From positions 109,011,530-109,075,529 of the forward strand of contig CM077160.1 of the NCBI GenBank assembly GCA_039583875.1: a stretch of 64,000 bases of DNA. The letters are read 5' to 3'. A model generated the notes under the pieces. That model saw only the letters and a program-made list of their open reading frames with translations. It did not search any database and had not been told where the DNA came from. Position numbers and translations under genes: made by a program. This stretch comes from Platanthera guangdongensis. Taxonomy: Eukaryota > Streptophyta > Magnoliopsida > Asparagales > Orchidaceae. Position 1 is the stretch's first letter, and every line of letters begins with the position of its first letter. Shown here piece by piece: positions 46,281 through 55,853 of this stretch.

Positions 46281-46655
46281 TCATGAACGTGGTTTCCAAA
46301 GTCGCGGTTCTCCGAATGAATCTAACCCCCCGAACCACACCCCACTCCTTACCAAGTCGTTTGGTACAATAAGACCTCTATTCTCGTTACTAAATGTTAC
46401 CTAGTGCCCCTTGTCATTAAGGACTATGTCGACCAAGTTTGGTGTGACGTCATTTCCATGTATGCATGTCATGTCCTCCTAGGCCGCCCTTGGCTCTACG
46501 ACTACAATATCACTCATTTCGGTCATGCTAACACATATGAATTCAAATTCAAAGACAAACGCATCACTTTGCGCCCCACCGCACCTAAGGACCTTAAAGC
46601 CGTGGACACGACCATTCCCGCCATCAAGCAACCACTCACTTTAATGCATCCTTAA
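46281..46655 (+). pseudogene. pro: Protease of chromovirus B, C-terminal part
   Basis: This continues the protease cut at 33526. It begins NVVSKVAVLRMNL directly after the target duplication, loses frame near 46370, and resumes as MPLVIKDYVDQVWCDVISMY and ACHVLLGRPWLYDYNITHFG (46404-46655), a typical chromovirus protease end. The active site D-S-G itself lies left of A, at 33509-33517. A TAA (about 46653) ends the frame. Confidence 0.8.
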
Positions 46656-46685
46656 GAATTTAAAAAGACTAGCTTTTCCGGTGGT

Positions 46686-47136
46686 ATGCTCTATGCGTTA
46701 GTGTTACTTCAATCCAACGACATTCCCCTCTCTACGTCATCCTTGCCCGCCGATATTTTGACTTTACTTGAGGAGTTTACGGATATCCACCCCGAGGAAC
46801 TCCCCTCCAAATTACCACCACTTCGGAGTATCCAACACGCCATTGATTTTATTCCGGGCTCCTCTCTTCCCAACTTACCGCACTATCATCTTAATCTTAG
46901 TGCCCATGCAGAGCTCCAAGCCCAAATCTCGGACTTGCTCTCCAAAGGCCTCATCCGGCATAGCTTAAGCCCCTGTGTCATGCTGACACTTCTTGCCCCA
47001 AAAAAGGATGGCTCTTAGAGAATGTGTGTAGATAGCCTGACAATAAATAAAATCACGATTAAATACCGCTTTCCTATCCCCCGATTGGATGATTTACTAG
47101 ACATTCTTAGTGGCGCCACAATCTTTTCAAAACTTG
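46686..47136 (+). pseudogene. pol: Reverse transcriptase of B, 5' part
   Basis: LLEEFTDIHPEELPSKLPPL, a SIQHAIDFIPGSSLP segment, LLSKGLIRHSLSPCVM and LLAPKKDGS match the N-terminal half of a Gypsy RT. A TAG at 47016-47018 follows, then [20 protein letters not shown] and GATIFSKLD with the first catalytic aspartate near 47137. The Copia-derived insert begins exactly there; the RT resumes at about 48086. Confidence 0.85.
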
Positions 47137-48085
47137 ATCCCTTGTTTGGATTTGGGCTAGGTTCACTATTAGGTTGTTGACCCTTCATGTACAGCCTAGG
47201 GTCATTTTATTTGTTCTAAGGTGTAGGTCAGTCTAACTAGGTTAGTCAATCTTTGATCTAGTCCTCAGAAGAAATCAGAGTTCCAGACTTAGAAGAATGA
47301 CAATTTTTAAGAGTTCAGAGACTCAGTTTGAGGTTTTACTTTTTAAAGACAGATTTTCCTTCACAGTGACATGTCTTTTGTATTTACATTGGTAGATTTA
47401 CTAGACAGTTTGAGGTTTTACATTGCTAAATCTGTCTTTACATTTGTAGATTTCAGTGTTAAGGGAGTTACCGTTAAGAAAGAAGAATTATCTCAATGTT
47501 ATCATGCTGACATGTCTTTTATTACGGTTGAGCCCGCACAGTGACATGATTTCAAATTTGGCAGTGGCGTATAAAGACTTGTCAATTGTTTCTATCCCTA
47601 TCCATACTTTGACAAGAGTTATTCTAATCAAACGATTGTTAGAAATGTCAAAGACATATAAAGAAGAGTTAGGACAATGGAACAATACTATTGCTACCCG
47701 TTGTTACTCAATTTTGCTAAATCATCAAACACAATAAGTACTCACAATCATTTGTATTTAATCACGATTAAATACAAAATTCTTGGTGAATCACTTTTAG
47801 AAATGGATTTAAAACTATTTTTGGTTTGCTTACCTAACTGACAAGTCATGCAAAGTCCTTCCTTCTTGTAAGATCCAGAAGGTAGTCCTCTAACAAGGTT
47901 GTCTTTTGATAGTTTAGCAATGGTTCTAAGGTTTACGTGCTCTAATCTTTTATGCTAAAGTTCATTAGATTTACTTATCTGATTAAATAAACATATTTCT
48001 AATTTAGCAGAGATAAAGTTGACTAAATAAATGTTACCTTGTCCAACTCCAGTTAAAATAATTTTGTTAGTATTGAATTAGAGAA
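47137..48085. mobile_element. Rearranged Copia fragment in RT of B
   Basis: This has two joined pieces. 47137 to about 47745 is a Sirevirus-like LTR piece on + (GATCCCTTGTTTGGATTTGG start; its middle resembles the E LTR at 10880-11000). 47766-48085 reads on minus as the pre-integrase zinc region of a Sirevirus: NIYLVNFISAKLEICLFNQI, HKRLEHVNLRTIAKLSKDNL, then SYKKEGLCMTCQLGKQTKNS, with TAG in place of the usual Trp before HKRL. The two are joined by a 13-bp-arm palindrome (47751-47778) that contains 16 bases also found in the host RT at about 47048-47063. No target duplication is evident, so the structure arose by break repair or internal deletion. Confidence 0.7.
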
Positions 48086-48961
48086 GGGGATGAGTGAAAA
48101 ACGACGTTCAAATCTAAAGAAGGTTTATATGAATGGTTAGTGATGCCCTTCGGGCTATCCAATGCCCCAAGCACATTTTCCCGCATGATGACACAAATCT
48201 TCAATTGTTTTATGGGAAAATTTTTGGCGATCTATTTTGATGACTTACTCGTTTATAGCCGTCAGCACATACACATATATCTCATTTAAGACAAATCTTT
48301 GAGGTTTTGCGGACGGAATAATTATATATCAATTTGAAAAAAATGTGTCATTATGGATTCTTCTGTCTCCTTTTTGGGCTATATTGTTAGTGCGGGCGGT
48401 ATTAAAGTTGTCCCCACGAATTCAAGCGATTGTAGATTGACTGGAACCTAAATCTATCTGTGACGTTCGTAGCTTTCATGACTTAGACACCTTTTACCGC
48501 CGATTCATTCGCCACTTTAGCGCCATTATGGCTCCGATTACCGAATGTATGAAACTTGGTGATTTTTTTGGCCTAAATCCGCTTCTTTTGCCTTCAATAA
48601 GATTAAAATTTTGCTGACCGAGGCACCGGTTCTCCGGTTACCCGATTTTACAAAACTTTTTGTGGTCTCTTGTGACGCCTCGGGTGCGGGCATAGGTGGA
48701 GTTTTAAGTCAAGAAGGCCAAACCATTGGATTTTTTAGTGAAAAATTGAGCGGCCCGAAATTAAATTACTCTAATTATGAACGCAAATTTTATGCGCTTG
48801 TCCAAAGCCTACGTCATTGGCGTCACTATCTTTTGCCTAAAAAATTCATCCTCCTTTCAGATCATGATGCCTTGCTACATTAACTCTCAAACATTAACTC
48901 TCAACATAAGCTTAGCCAGCGGCAAGCCAAATGGGTCTCTTTCTTTCAAGAATACACATTT
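48086..48961 (+). pseudogene. pol: Reverse transcriptase 3' part and RNase H of B
   Basis: [20 protein letters not shown], then [11 protein letters not shown] and the active site Y-F-D-D (48233-48244), followed by a frame-broken stretch (SFLGYIVSAGGIKV-like near 48370). RNase H is readable at 48611-48883 (FVVSCDASGAGIGGVLSQEG; LNYSNYERKFYALVQSLRHW; LLSDHDALLH) with its catalytic acids present. A TGA in place of Trp (near 48112), TAA codons and short shifts break the whole. It leads into integrase at 48962. Confidence 0.82.
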
Positions 48962-50227
48962 GTGCTTAAATATTGCAAAGGAAAACAAAACCGTGTTGCC
49001 GATGCGCTTAACCGCATTAGCCTATTGTTGACTACCCTTGACATGAGAGTCCTAGGGTTTGAACGTCTACGACGCGAGTATGCCCAGTGCAAGGACTTTA
49101 AGGACATCTTTCAATCCCTTCAAGTAGCCACCCCTCATACTATTTCCGAATACTTCCTTCGTGATGGGTATTTATTCAAGGGTGCCCGTTTGTGCATTCC
49201 GGATTCCTCCCACTGCCTCTTTATTATTTGGGAGATGCACAGTGGCGATTTGGGTGGTCATTTTGGCCACGACAAAACCATATCTTTCGTCGAGGACAAG
49301 TTGTTTTGGCCCGGTTTGAAACACATGATTAATCGCGTCGTGAGTAGTTGCAACACATGCCAACTTGCGAAAGGCACCAAGAATAACACGGGTTTATACA
49401 CACCGCTCCCCATTCCTTTCGTCCCTTGGGACGACGTTAGCCTAGATTTTATCATGGGTCTCCCACTGACACAACGCCGCCACGATTCTATTTTGGTAGT
49501 TGTCGATCATTTTTTTAAAATGCGGTATTTTATTCCATGCAATTGCACCAACGACGCATCGCATATTGCAAAACTTTATTTTAATGAAGTAGTTAGTCAT
49601 CGCGGACTCCGTAAAACAATTATTTCCTATAGGGATGTAAAATTTATGTCTTATTTTTGGAAAACGTTGTGGGTTTTAGTGGGCATCAAACTCCTATTTT
49701 CCGCGGCTTACCACCCCCAAACGGATGGTCAAACCGAGGTGGTCAATCGAAGTTTGGGTAACTTGCTCCGTTGCCTCGTGGGCGACCACAAGGGGACTTG
49801 GGATCTCACCCTCCCCCATGCGCAACTTGCATGTAATAATTCCAAGAATCTCTCCACGGGCCTCTCCCCAAATGAAATCGTGCATGGTTACAATGCTCTT
49901 GTGCCGCTTGAATTGATTCTGTTACCTCCCACATATAAAACAAGTCAATTTGCACATGATTTTGCTCATCACCTTCTTGATTTGCACAAAGAGATCCATC
50001 AACGACTAATCACTACTTACAAAGTTTATCAATCAGACGTGAACGTCCATAAACGGGCACAACTCTTTGACGACAGAGATTTAGTCTTGGTCAAGTTAAT
50101 TCCCGAGCGGATTCCCACGGGTGCGGTCAAGAAATTGGCCAACCGGCGTGCCAAACCTTTCAGGATTTTAAAGAAATTGGGTGATAACGCGTACGTGCTT
50201 GACTTGGGGTATACACCCCGTGTTTAA
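48962..50227 (+). CDS. pol: RNase H end and integrase of B (active site mutated)
   Basis: A 421-codon open frame starts in the RNase H tail (CKGKQNRVADALNRI) and covers the integrase. The zinc site has H...H...SCNTCQLAK. The first catalytic D is in VSLDFIMGLP. The second reads IISYRDVKF, where ISDRD is usual, so the catalytic aspartate is tyrosine. The glutamate is in TDGQTEVVNR at the correct 35-residue spacing. The C-terminal part has RAKPFRILKKLGDNAYVLDL, a GPY/F-like module with the motif degraded. The frame ends at a TAA (50225-50227) just before the chromodomain region, so the last part is frame-shifted. Integration activity is not expected. Confidence 0.88.
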   Translation: MLKYCKGKQNRVADALNRISLLLTTLDMRVLGFERLRREYAQCKDFKDIFQSLQVATPHTISEYFLRDGYLFKGARLCIPDSSHCLFIIWEMHSGDLGGHFGHDKTISFVEDKLFWPGLKHMINRVVSSCNTCQLAKGTKNNTGLYTPLPIPFVPWDDVSLDFIMGLPLTQRRHDSILVVVDHFFKMRYFIPCNCTNDASHIAKLYFNEVVSHRGLRKTIISYRDVKFMSYFWKTLWVLVGIKLLFSAAYHPQTDGQTEVVNRSLGNLLRCLVGDHKGTWDLTLPHAQLACNNSKNLSTGLSPNEIVHGYNALVPLELILLPPTYKTSQFAHDFAHHLLDLHKEIHQRLITTYKVYQSDVNVHKRAQLFDDRDLVLVKLIPERIPTGAVKKLANRRAKPFRILKKLGDNAYVLDLGYTPRV

Positions 50228-50643
50228 TGTTTCCTATCTTACACATTTTCATGAAGCATCGCAAGAACTTTTTGCCCCTTCATCTTCTTCGTCTCCTCAT
50301 GACCATTCTCTTTAGTTTGGGAGTGCCACCACATTGCCTCATATTTCTACCTTGGAGATACCCCCCTCACCTACTAGTGAGGCTTCGGGTGATGCTTTGC
50401 CCCTGCTAATGCTTTTTCTAGATTTTCAAAGGTTATTTTGATTCCAGATCAGATTTTGGATGACGACATCATTGCTTCCACAGATGGCGGCGTGCACCGC
50501 TACTTGGTTCATTCGAAAGACCGCCCCATTTGTGACGCCACTTGGGTGACCGCCGTGGAGATGGAGCGCCTTGATGATGAGCTGCTACACCGTTACCACT
50601 TGGACCACTCACCGGTGATGAGTGGTTTTGATTGGGGGAGGAT
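50228..50643 (+). pseudogene. pol: Chromodomain tail and polypurine tract of B
   Basis: After a linker with stops, the segment DQILDDDIIASTDGGVHRYL, then DRPICDATWVTAVEMERLDD (50438-50590) matches a chromodomain, which in chromoviruses directs integrase to modified histones. The purine run TGGGGGAGGAT (50634-50643) directly precedes the 3' LTR and is the likely polypurine tract. The frame remains open into the LTR (to 50749), so the C-terminal codons overlap the LTR start. Confidence 0.75.
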
Positions 50644-51228
50644 TGATGGTGCCGACCCGGTTCCACTCGACGATGCGACGCACCACTACAATCTTCGGCC
50701 CAACACGATGAGGGTCTATCACGACATGAGCCACGAAACATTTAATTAGCACGTACATTAATTTCATTAAACATATTATGCGTATTTTAATTTATTCGTG
50801 CGTGTCTGATCGACCAAAATGTTAAGTGGTCACGGACATTTTATCTCCCTTTAATTTATTGCATTTAATTTTGAGTAAAAAAACATTTGAGTGGCTAGGA
50901 TGAGATCTAGGATAGGTGTGGTTGGGAGTGCTCCTCATGTGGAGTATATATACTCCTATATTTGAGTTTTGCCCTATTGAAAAAAAATGTTTAATTTGAG
51001 ATTGGCCATCCCCGATTCCGTCCCGCAGGTGCGACTCCAGGCGATCGGTGATTCCCGCCTCCAGCGCGACACCGGCGACCCTCCTCCTGCGTGATACCAG
51101 CCTATTGTGGTGCAACACCACTTCTCCTTTCGGTGGCGAGATGCCTCAAGCCCCTCTCCCCATCGTGCGACGCGATGGCGGCATGCCGACCGTCTGCTCC
51201 TTCCTCACGACGACGACAGCGACCATTA
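50644..51228 (+). mobile_element. 3' LTR of B, truncated
   Basis: TGATGGTGCCGACCC matches the 5' LTR start at 30872. The TATA-containing palindrome is at 50941-50956. D interrupts the LTR at 51229; flank CATTA (51224-51228) is the candidate D target site. Confidence 0.85.
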
Positions 51229-52799
51229 TGAAAGAATTGGTTTCAAGATAACCTAAACACCTAGAGGGAGGGGGTGAATAGGTTCAATTCTTTTTTATTA
51301 AGGCAGACAATATATTTTACTAGAAATTAATCTATGCAACAACTATCTCAACACAGCATAAAAATAAACATAGCCAACACAGATTGCACACAGATTTATA
51401 GTGGTTCCCCAAGAGATGGGTACATCCACTTCCCCCTTCGCCTATCTAGCAGTATATTAGATTCAACCTAACTTCCTTCTTCCTTCTCAGATCCTCAGAT
51501 CTTACAACTCAGAACCCTGAAAGGTTCCTACAACTCACACTTCACCAAGTGCTACAACTCAGATTCTTCCAGAGAATCCTTCCTCAGAGTGAGTCCACAC
51601 TCCTACAACTCAGGCAATCTAGCCCTACCTCAGCCTCTTTCACCAGGCCTACAACTCAGAGAAATTAATCCCCTACCTCAGGCACTCAACCCTACCTCAG
51701 CCTTTATAGATTTAGGCTTACAACTCAAAGAGATAACTCTCCTACACTCAGATCTATAAAAGATCCTATAGAGAAAATTGATTATAAAAAGAATAAATCC
51801 TTCACCCAGGTAGAGAGAGAATGGGTAGAAGGTTTCTTGATCAGTTCTTGATAGATCTGATGACTTAAGATTCAACCTGTCTTAGCTTCTTCAAAGCTTC
51901 TTGAATTTGAACTAAGTAAGGTTGATCTTCTTGTGAAGTTGGAGATGATCTTCAATCCAGCTTCCTTCCTCTATTCAGATGTGGCTCTGAATTCTTCTTG
52001 CAGACTTGTTCAGGATCTGTCCTTGGAGACTTGTTGATTTCTGGATGAAGACTTCTCTTCTTCTTAGTTGTTCCTCTTTTTTTGATAGAACATGTCTTTA
52101 TATAGACTCCATCCGAGGTTACCGGCTGATCCGGTTCCTAACGGCCTTCCAACAGCTCTAATAGATGTAACTACTTTGTTAGTTATGACAGCTGTCAAGT
52201 CTCTAGTCATGACATCTGATACTTCATTGAACTTCAACTCAGCAGTAAAGTGTCGAGACAATATTCAAATGTGTCGACATAAATAGATCATGTGTCGACA
52301 CAATTCTTGGTGATGTCGACACAGCTCACATAATGTCGACATAGCTCTTCTTTTTCTTCTTGACACAGCTTCTATGGAATGTGTCGGCACAAGTACTGTG
52401 TGTCGACACAATAACTCCTAGTCTCGACAAAGTTGATGTCGACAGAATTCTGGTGTGTGTTGACACAAGTCCACTGTGTCGACACAATTACTGTCGACAG
52501 AATTCTGGAGTGTGTCGACACAAGTCCTGTGTGTCGACACAATTATTGTCGACAGAATTTCTGTGTGTCGACACAAGTCCTGTGTGTCGACACAATCTGG
52601 CTTTTGGTGTCGACACAACCTTTCCCAAGTGTCGACACAATTCTTCTCAAGTGTTGACACTTGTACTTAGAAACTTTTTTCTGTATTTCCTTAACCTGCA
52701 CATTGAAACTCAACACAATATCAAATACACATTGATGAATATCATTGAGTTAGGTGAGGCTTCTCCAAATCAGGTACACATTTTCCAATGTACCCAACA
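51229..52799 (-). mobile_element. 3' LTR of minus-strand Sirevirus D
   Basis: A 1571-bp LTR starts TGAAAGAATTGG and ends TACCCAACA on +. It shows CACCTAGAGGGAGGGGGTGA at 51260-51279, the conserved TTTATAGTGGTT...TACATCCAC block (51395-51429), many CTACAACTCAG phrases and the GTGTCGACAC array (52250-52662). A purine-rich ATGAGGAGAT on minus beyond the inner end is the likely polypurine tract. The E LTR has the same plan but diverged sequence. Confidence 0.8.
52250..52662. repeat. TGTCGACA-rich array in D LTR
   Basis: There are many copies of GTGTCGACACA, often followed by AATTMTTGTCGACAGAATT or AGTCCTGTGTGTCGACAC, with irregular spacing. Damaged copies (TGTTGACAC, TGTCGGCAC) occur. The core equals that of the F LTR, though F is a Gypsy element and D a Copia element. 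Frames open here (52360-52833 + and 52418-52660 -) are by-products. Confidence 0.85.
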
Positions 52800-55700
52800 A
52801 TCTCCTCATATTTGGAGAAGTCATAACCCTTAGTCAATGATATACATCACTTTATAATAAAACACAGATTGTGATGTATAAAAGAATTATTTAGACAGGG
52901 TAACACATAAACAAAACCAACATATTATTTCATCACAAAATATGATAAAATATAGTGAACATGAATCAGTGTTTTGTTGAACTACAAGAAGTTTTTGAAC
53001 AACAAATTATATAGATTTTAAAACAAAAGATTACATAGTTCTAAAGTCTAGTCAATCTATTATAGGACTGATCAGGCTCCTTGATGATAATGCCTTTGCC
53101 AGACTGAATCCTTGCTTATACATTAGCTTCAGTGTCTTCAGCCGACTTTTTCCATTTAAGATCCTTTTTCTTCAGCTTGGCTCCACAGAGATAGCAGGTA
53201 TTTTTCCAGCTTTGATATCTCTTCTGAATTGATAAATGGTATCTTGCCGCTTTTGATACTTGCTCCATTCTTGTTTAGAGTACTAATTGCCCCTATCAAG
53301 CATGTTGTCTTTAACAGCTTGTCAGGCAGTGAGAATAATGTTTCTGGAAGTGGGACTCCATCTTTCAAAATCAGGCTTTAATTCAGTCTGCTCTCTAAAC
53401 CGTTTCTTAGAAAGTTGAGCTTCTTGCTCTCTTTTCAAGACAGCTTCAGGCATATCAACCTTTTCAATAATGACATTCTATACCTCCTGTGGAGGACTAT
53501 ACATCTGTTGAACAATATTTTGAATTCCTTCAAAATCAGCAGGGGGATAAATAATTTGAGCTACTTCTTGCTTGAACCCCTTCATGTGAAGCTGATTGAA
53601 TACTTGATTCAGCAGTGTTATCATCATAACACAGGGGTGGATAATTAAGAGTTGCTCTAGTAGCATTAGTTATCCATTTACCATGTTCCGAGCCTGCATT
53701 GACTAACACTCTCCCCCCTTATGACTTCTCGTTCAACATGGTCTCGTAGATCATCCTTTTGAAATCTAATCTGATTAGATAGGTAATTTGGTGCCTTCTT
53801 TATAGAATGATCTGAATTTTTGCAGTTGATCAGCAATCACTTTTTGAGAGTCCTGAATAATAGCGTGGACATTAGCCAAATCTGCTTTAAGTTGTTTATC
53901 AAACTCAGACTTTTCTTTAACCATGTTAGCAGTGAAAGCAGTGGCTTTATTCTGAAGTTCTGTTACAATAACATTGTGTGATTCTGTCAGATTGTCATTC
54001 ATTCTTATTTGATTCTCCAGAACATATTCTTGTTTCACTGCTATTTCATCTATTTGAGTTTTGGCTTCCACTTTTTGCTTGGGTAAATAGACTACAACAT
54101 TACCTCCTTTATGGAAGCAATCTATCATTTCCTTTTTATGTAAATTCAACTTCAAATCTGATAGATTTAATATCTTGGGCCAGCTGAAATTGCAATTCTT
54201 TATTGCTCTCGTCAACATATTTTCAAGGGCTTTTCTTTGTTCATCCATCTTTACTTGCAGTTGCACCAGAAGTGAACTGAAATCTACTGTTGGAGCTAGA
54301 GTTTGTGGAACAACCTGCAAGGCTTTCTTATAGGTTGAGCTCCGTTCCTGAGCTCCACAATTTTTCTCTTCTTAGCCCTGGAGGCTTCTTCATCTTTAGA
54401 AGAATCAGATGAACTTTCTATGTCCATAGTGTCTTTTGGACTTGAGGCAATGATGGGCATCTCTTGCTCAATTCTTGAGTGCTCCCCCTCAGTCCTTGCT
54501 TCTAGTAAATCAGGAAACAATTCTTCTAAGGTGACTTCCTGGTTTATTTGAACTGGAGGAATAAGTTGCTCTTTCTCAGCAGATTGTCCTTCGTTAAAAG
54601 CAAATGGATTCTTCCATAGTAATGTCATGTCCAGGGACATTGTCTTGGTTAATCTGATCAACATCATTCATATGCACATCCAGTGCTTCATTCTCGGTGC
54701 CTATAACAGCTTGATTTATGTCCTGGACTACCTCAAGTATTGATTGAGTTACTGCTTCACTGTCCAATTTTACTGTGTGAACAGTTGGCTCTTGTTCATG
54801 AACTCCCCCTGAAGGTAATGCCTCTTGTTGAGCTGAAGCTAGAGAAACCTCATTGGCTCCCCCTTGATGAGGCTCTATCTGTACCTGATCTTTTAAGATG
54901 TTGGTGGCAGGAATCTGCTCCCCTGTATCTGACTATCAGTTACAGTTTCTTGAGCATGAGATTTGCTAGTCCTTTCTGCTCTTTCTTCATCAGAGCTGAA
55001 AACCACTTCTTCTGAATCACTGGATGATTCAGTGGTCTTGGGGGCTGTTTGCTTCTTTTTCTGAATCTATTTTGTTTGTTTCCGTTGAGTAGAAACATCT
55101 TTGGTCAGGACCCGATCCCATCTAGACAGTATTCTCAAATCCATTCTTCTCATATGATTTATCTTGGATCCTGCAAGCAGATTCATTACCTCTGGGATAT
55201 GCACAACTAGATATAAACTCAGTATTCTGCCCAAATTTGGTTTCTTTATGCTTTCTTTGATCTTTTCAAAGATCGCAGCAGTCCAGTTAGTCTTGACCCT
55301 GAATATAATCCTGATCATTAAATTGAACATATAAACAGAAATCCTATCATGTCCTCCTATTTTACACAAAATAACCTTTCCTATGATTTCTGACAGGAAT
55401 TTGCCCTGGGAATTCATTCCCTTCCTGTTCATTGAAGATCCAATCTTGGTAGTGGGATCCAGCCACACCACTGGAGAGCTTCTCTTGTCATGGAAGATAC
55501 TATTTCAGCGTCTTCTTTAACCCTGGGAAGTTGAAATGTCTTACTCAAACTCTTCTGGGTGAGTTTGACCTTGGTTCCTTGAACTGATGACTTTATTTTC
55601 ATGCCCTTTGAATCCAATGATGCCTTTGTATAGAATTCACGAACCTCCTTCTTCCATAGCTTGGTAGGTTCTGAGACTAAGTACTCCGATCCATTTTCTG

Positions 55701-55853
55701 AGATTAGGGTAATCACGGCTTTGATTTCTTGTGATGCACTTTCAAATGCATCGCGAACTAATTCATAACCCTCATTGATGTTCTCTTCTAGCTTTGGCAC
55801 CATTTGGGATGAGAGAGTGAGGAGAAGAGAGATGAAGGTTTGTCGACAGAAAG
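52800..55853 (-). pseudogene. Env-like / extra ORF of Sirevirus D
   Basis: The start ATG is at 55803 (context CCCAAATGG), close to where H cuts D. On minus: MVPKLEENINEGYELVRDAF with FYTKASLDSKGMKIKSSVQG (55803-55429), then GKFLSEIIGKVILCKIGGHD and a YMFNLMIRIIF segment, acidic Ser/Asp/Glu-rich parts with a basic KKRKIVE patch (54667-54296), a 181-codon Lys/Glu/Gln-rich coiled segment (54320-53775) and a C-terminal region (53666-53100). It aligns in order with the E copy. It weakly recalls the plant 'putative transposon protein' domain, from memory only. No signal peptide or membrane segment is seen. Several stops break it; 52800-53100 is untranslated. Confidence 0.65.

Larger units (their letters stand above)
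33522..46285 (-). mobile_element. Tekay-type Gypsy element A
   Basis: A 12,754-bp element (33527-46280) reads on minus. Its ends, on the + strand, are TGTAGTGCCC and ATGTTACA. The flanks GCATG (33522-33526) and TCATG (46281-46285) are a 5-bp target duplication with one difference. It lies within the protease active-site region of B; the B frame continues on the far side. The order on minus is truncated 5' LTR, gag, protease, RT, RNase H, integrase, chromodomain, 3' LTR. LTR divergence and many stops make it clearly older than F. Confidence 0.88.
30872..51228 (+). mobile_element. Chromovirus B (split by A and a Copia fragment)
   Basis: A Gypsy element on + has 5' LTR (from 30872), gag (32224), protease, RT, RNase H, integrase, chromodomain, polypurine tract and a 3' LTR starting at 50644. 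It is split by A (33527-46280) and by 47137-48085, and truncated in its 3' LTR by D at 51229. The integrase type and C-terminal chromodomain mark a chromovirus distinct from F and A; I cannot assign the lineage (CRM, Reina and Galadriel are candidates). Many stops and a mutated integrase active site make it inactive. Confidence 0.85.
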
